Positions 61,901-64,000 of a stretch of 64,000 nt of DNA are shown here, in pieces. Location of the stretch: NCBI GenBank assembly GCA_015350385.1, contig WNKI01000004.1, positions 2,141,149 through 2,205,148 on the forward strand, read 5' to 3'. Within the stretch, counting starts at the first letter, position 1, and the number at the start of each line of letters is the position of its first letter. Origin of the DNA: Aculops lycopersici. Lineage: Eukaryota; Arthropoda; Arachnida; Trombidiformes; Eriophyidae. The translations under genes and the position numbers were made by a program. Below the pieces are notes generated by a model. That model was not told the origin of the DNA, ran no database searches, and was given only the letters and a program-made list of their open reading frames with translations.

Positions 61901-62626
61901 TTGAAAGACAATGGCCAGTCGCTTAGTTTGTTGGACGATGACGCTCAAGAGGCTAAAACGGAGATCAAGTTGCAGGCGTCTTTTTTTCTGGCTCACAATT
62001 TCAAAGGATAGAAAAAGATGAGAAAGATGTACTTACATTGCGTCTAAATATAGAAACTTCATATCCATTGAGTGGACCGATTGGAAGACGTTGGTGCTAC
62101 CCTGCACCAAACACTCCCTCGTCTCGGGCATTGCCACTGGCGTACAGGTGGCCAAAAACACCGGCTCGTCTCGCGAGGATAATGGCAACACTCCCAAATA
62201 GTGGCCCTCAATTAGAACCACCTTTTGGTCGCCAAATCTCATCTGTCGCCGAGCGTTTCGCGAAACGTTCATTCGGCACAAGGCAATTCGAGTTTCGCTC
62301 GTTGGCATCAGGAGTCCATTATGACTCATCATTGAGCCGCCATTAAAAGTTGACGACAGGTAGGCTCCAGGTTGTTGAGTCGACGGGGGAGTCGCCGAGC
62401 TCGAGGAGGAGGACGAGGAGGAGGAGGAAGAGGAGGAGGAGGAGGACGACAGTGATGAGCTTAATTTTAGTGTCGGTGAGCTGGATTTTTGCTGGTTTGT
62501 TTGTTGCGTTGGATTGTTTCCGTTGCCGCTGTCGTCTTCGTTCGATAATAGCTCTGTTCTGATTGTTTTCTTGTCCTGATCCTCAATGATATCGTAAACC
62601 TCGTCGCCGTGCGACAAAAGGTCCTC
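55928..62626 (-). CDS. dysf: Dysfusion-like bHLH-PAS transcription factor, PAS and C-terminal exons
   Basis: Two exons of a minus-strand gene. Exon A, 62037-62626, starts after an AATAG acceptor with EDLLSHGDEVYDIIEDQD (PAS-A). It has an S/Q-rich insert of about 75 residues, then SETRIALCRMNVSRNARRQM, RFGDQKVVLIEGHY and MPETRECLVQGSTNVFQSVH, and ends in phase 2 at GTAAGT. Exon B, 55928-57839, follows a CAACAG acceptor; the join reads YLDAIGEHYLGCSAKQIVG and continues PAS-B (GLSWYDLVHNDHL, TIWIHSVMQVKD) and IFCTNQVLSEREAQVMQSNSW, a dysfusion/NPAS4-type block. The remaining 460 residues are rich in His, Gln, Ala and Ser. The bHLH and the first part of PAS-A are not in the window and should lie beyond 64000. 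In Drosophila, Dysfusion controls tracheal fusion cells and leg joints. Confidence 0.9.
57847..57862. repeat. (GT)8 microsatellite at the intron 3' end
   Basis: On the gene strand this is an AC run immediately before the acceptor CAACAG, so the usual polypyrimidine tract is replaced by alternating CA. Confidence 0.85.
60076..60086. repeat. G11 homopolymer next to a TATATAAG motif
   Basis: Eleven G follow TTTATATAA inside the dysfusion-like intron. Could be a cryptic promoter element or a sequencing-sensitive run. Confidence 0.7.
60615..60640. repeat. (CGT)8 microsatellite
   Basis: Perfect TCG/CGT trinucleotide run inside the intron. Confidence 0.9.
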
Positions 62627-63335
62627 CTATTATTAGCATTCAAGTTGGTGGGTGACCAAAGTCGGTGAGTGTAATCGAGAGTTAATAGTTAGTTGGGTGA
62701 TCTATTTTAATTTTGTTTCTTCTTATTTCTATCGCCTCTTGAGGTTAAACAAACGACTAGATGCGCCGCTCGCGTGACACCTGGCCAGCAACAGGTGGCC
62801 ACTCGGGTGTAGTTTGTGTGCGGCTAATGGGCACCCAAAGGAGAGTGCAATATGCTACGAGCGGCCAGTGAGAACAAATGGAGGCTCGCGTGTGTCTCTG
62901 TGTACTTTGCTCCGAGAAATGGAGACGCTTTGTTGACATAGAGCAGAGAATACGCACTGATATCCGCCTTCGCATATCCTAAACTTCCAAAAATCTGCAC
63001 CTGAATTAGGGCCAGAAGTTTTGCGAAGCAACTGCAGCAAGTACGCAGATTCAAGCGCAACACTTTGGCTAGTCACGAGCGAGCCTATTGGCGACTAAGA
63101 GAGATCCGGTTCGTCGCCAAGTCAATGTTGGCCACTTCTGGCGGCTAGTTGCAGCATCATCACAGGTGAGCCCAATCTAAAGTCGTAAGTCTCAAGTCTC
63201 AAGTCTCAAATGAAGACCAGCTTCTGTTTACGCAATCAAACGAGAAGGAGAGAGACTAAACAAACGCTTGAGCTTTCACTTGAGAGCTGCCGAAGGGAGC
63301 AAACAGGAGAGCCATTAATAAAGTTGACCTGCCGG

Positions 63336-63355
63336 TCAGTCAGTCAGTCAGTCAG
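63336..63355 (+). repeat. (TCAG)5 tandem array
   Basis: Third array of overlapping TCAGT units in the window. Confidence 0.9.
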
Positions 63356-63969
63356 AGTCTGACTTGATTATCTTTGGCCAGGCAACAGGTAAATGAATAT
63401 GTTTGTTGTGCAACCAGGATATGCCTCAGCCTCCCTTGCTCATGGGAGCAATCAAGCGCGTCGCGGTTTAATCAACACAAGTGAGAGAGAGAGAGAGCCG
63501 CACTATTTTGTTATAACTTTGAATCCAAGTATAGAATGCTCCCTTCAAATCCCTCCAATCGAAGGCCTCGCTCACCAGGAGTGGGCGTGTCTCCCCCAAA
63601 ATCTCGCCTAGTGTGTGTGGTCGTCTCGGGATTAAATCAACGGAACCACGGGATTACCGACCGCCGACCTGCAATTTGCCACAGTCGCCGCCACCGCAGC
63701 AGCAGCAACCGAGTGACAATCATTGGCTCTCCAGATTCGAGAACCAGGTAGGCGAACATTGAATATAAGTGTGACACACTCGACTCACCCGGATACAATA
63801 ATGATACGCTACGCGACGCGACGCGTTTACCTGGGGACATCCAGTTTCTCTCACTGCTTTTCTGTATTTGCACTCCTCTCTCCTCCTACCCGGCCCACAA
63901 TTACAGACCAATATCACAGCTAGCGGTGGTGGTTTCATTGGCCAGGTAAACCAATTGCGCGGAACTCGG

Positions 63970-63970
<1 letters not shown>

Positions 63971-64000
<30 letters not shown>
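63971..64000. repeat. GA microsatellite at the window edge
   Basis: Fifteen perfect AG units, continuing past the end of the window. Confidence 0.9.

Larger units (their letters stand above)
57840..62036 (-). other. Large (4.2-kb) intron of the dysfusion-like gene
   Basis: Bounded by GTAAGT (minus, next to 62036) and CAACAG (next to 57840). It contains GT, CGT, CAA and G-run simple repeats but no recognisable exon. It is the only long intron in the window and may hold enhancers. Confidence 0.8.
62627..64000. other. Upstream intron or flank of the dysfusion-like gene
   Basis: Between the PAS exon acceptor and the window edge I find no bHLH exon or the missing first half of PAS-A. A TCAG array (63336-63355), CAACAGGT motifs (62788, 63381) and GA tracts are present. 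Most likely intronic. Confidence 0.5.

Noticed and set aside
62757..63076. Minus-strand frames as the missing bHLH or PAS-A exon of the dysfusion-like gene
   Set aside because: The translations lack bHLH residues and do not resemble the start of PAS-A; the missing exons are more likely beyond the window.

Overview
This window is nuclear DNA from an intron-poor arthropod. The evidence is a three-CBM14 obstructor-type peritrophin, a group I chitin deacetylase (CBM14 + LDLa + deacetylase), an L-type Ca2+ channel of Ca-alpha1D type and a dysfusion-type bHLH-PAS factor. Almost every gene is one uninterrupted reading frame, including a 7.1-kb Ca2+ channel, a 4-kb ABC transporter and a 3.2-kb DHTKD1. 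The few introns seen are about 100 bp, except one of about 4.2 kb in the dysfusion-like gene. Massive intron loss with arthropod content suggests an acariform mite, perhaps eriophyoid. That placement is inference and the sequence alone does not prove it. A 216-bp run of N (30362-30577) shows this is a scaffold.

Layout. 1-3835: 3' part of an ARHGEF10-type RhoGEF (+) and a two-exon TMEM256 gene (-). 3836-16137: a sparse region with one obstructor gene (8139-9151, +), rich in GA, CGA and TCAG simple repeats, ending in two short MITE-like elements. 16138-20993: two closely packed small membrane-protein genes (-) and ETFA (-). 20994-30182: DHTKD1 (+), a chitin-deacetylase fragment, an orphan secreted-protein gene (-), a rearranged DHTKD1 fragment, and an intact chitin deacetylase (-). 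This reads as a decayed tandem duplication of a convergent DHTKD1/deacetylase pair. 31538-42777: a compact block with a PELP1/Rix1-like protein (-), canopy family (+), a charged nuclear protein (+), MPDU1 (-), a small secreted protein (-) and an ABCA transporter (-). 42778-52381: L-type CaV alpha-1 (-), then a chromodomain-DcpS fusion (-). 55928-62626 and beyond: the PAS-domain exons of a dysfusion-like factor (-), whose bHLH exons should lie past the right edge.

The most unusual content is the fusion of an HP1-like chromodomain, by a basic SP-rich linker, to a complete scavenger decapping enzyme (DcpS) in one frame. Next come the mosaic DHTKD1 fragment, with an exact-length 86-bp inversion beside a 99%-identical tract, and an ABCA transporter almost without extracellular domains.

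Functional links: ETFA and DHTKD1 both serve mitochondrial lysine/tryptophan breakdown and stand head to head. Obstructor and chitin deacetylase both act on cuticle chitin. Long non-coding spans surround the developmental genes (obstructor, dysfusion), while housekeeping genes are packed tightly.
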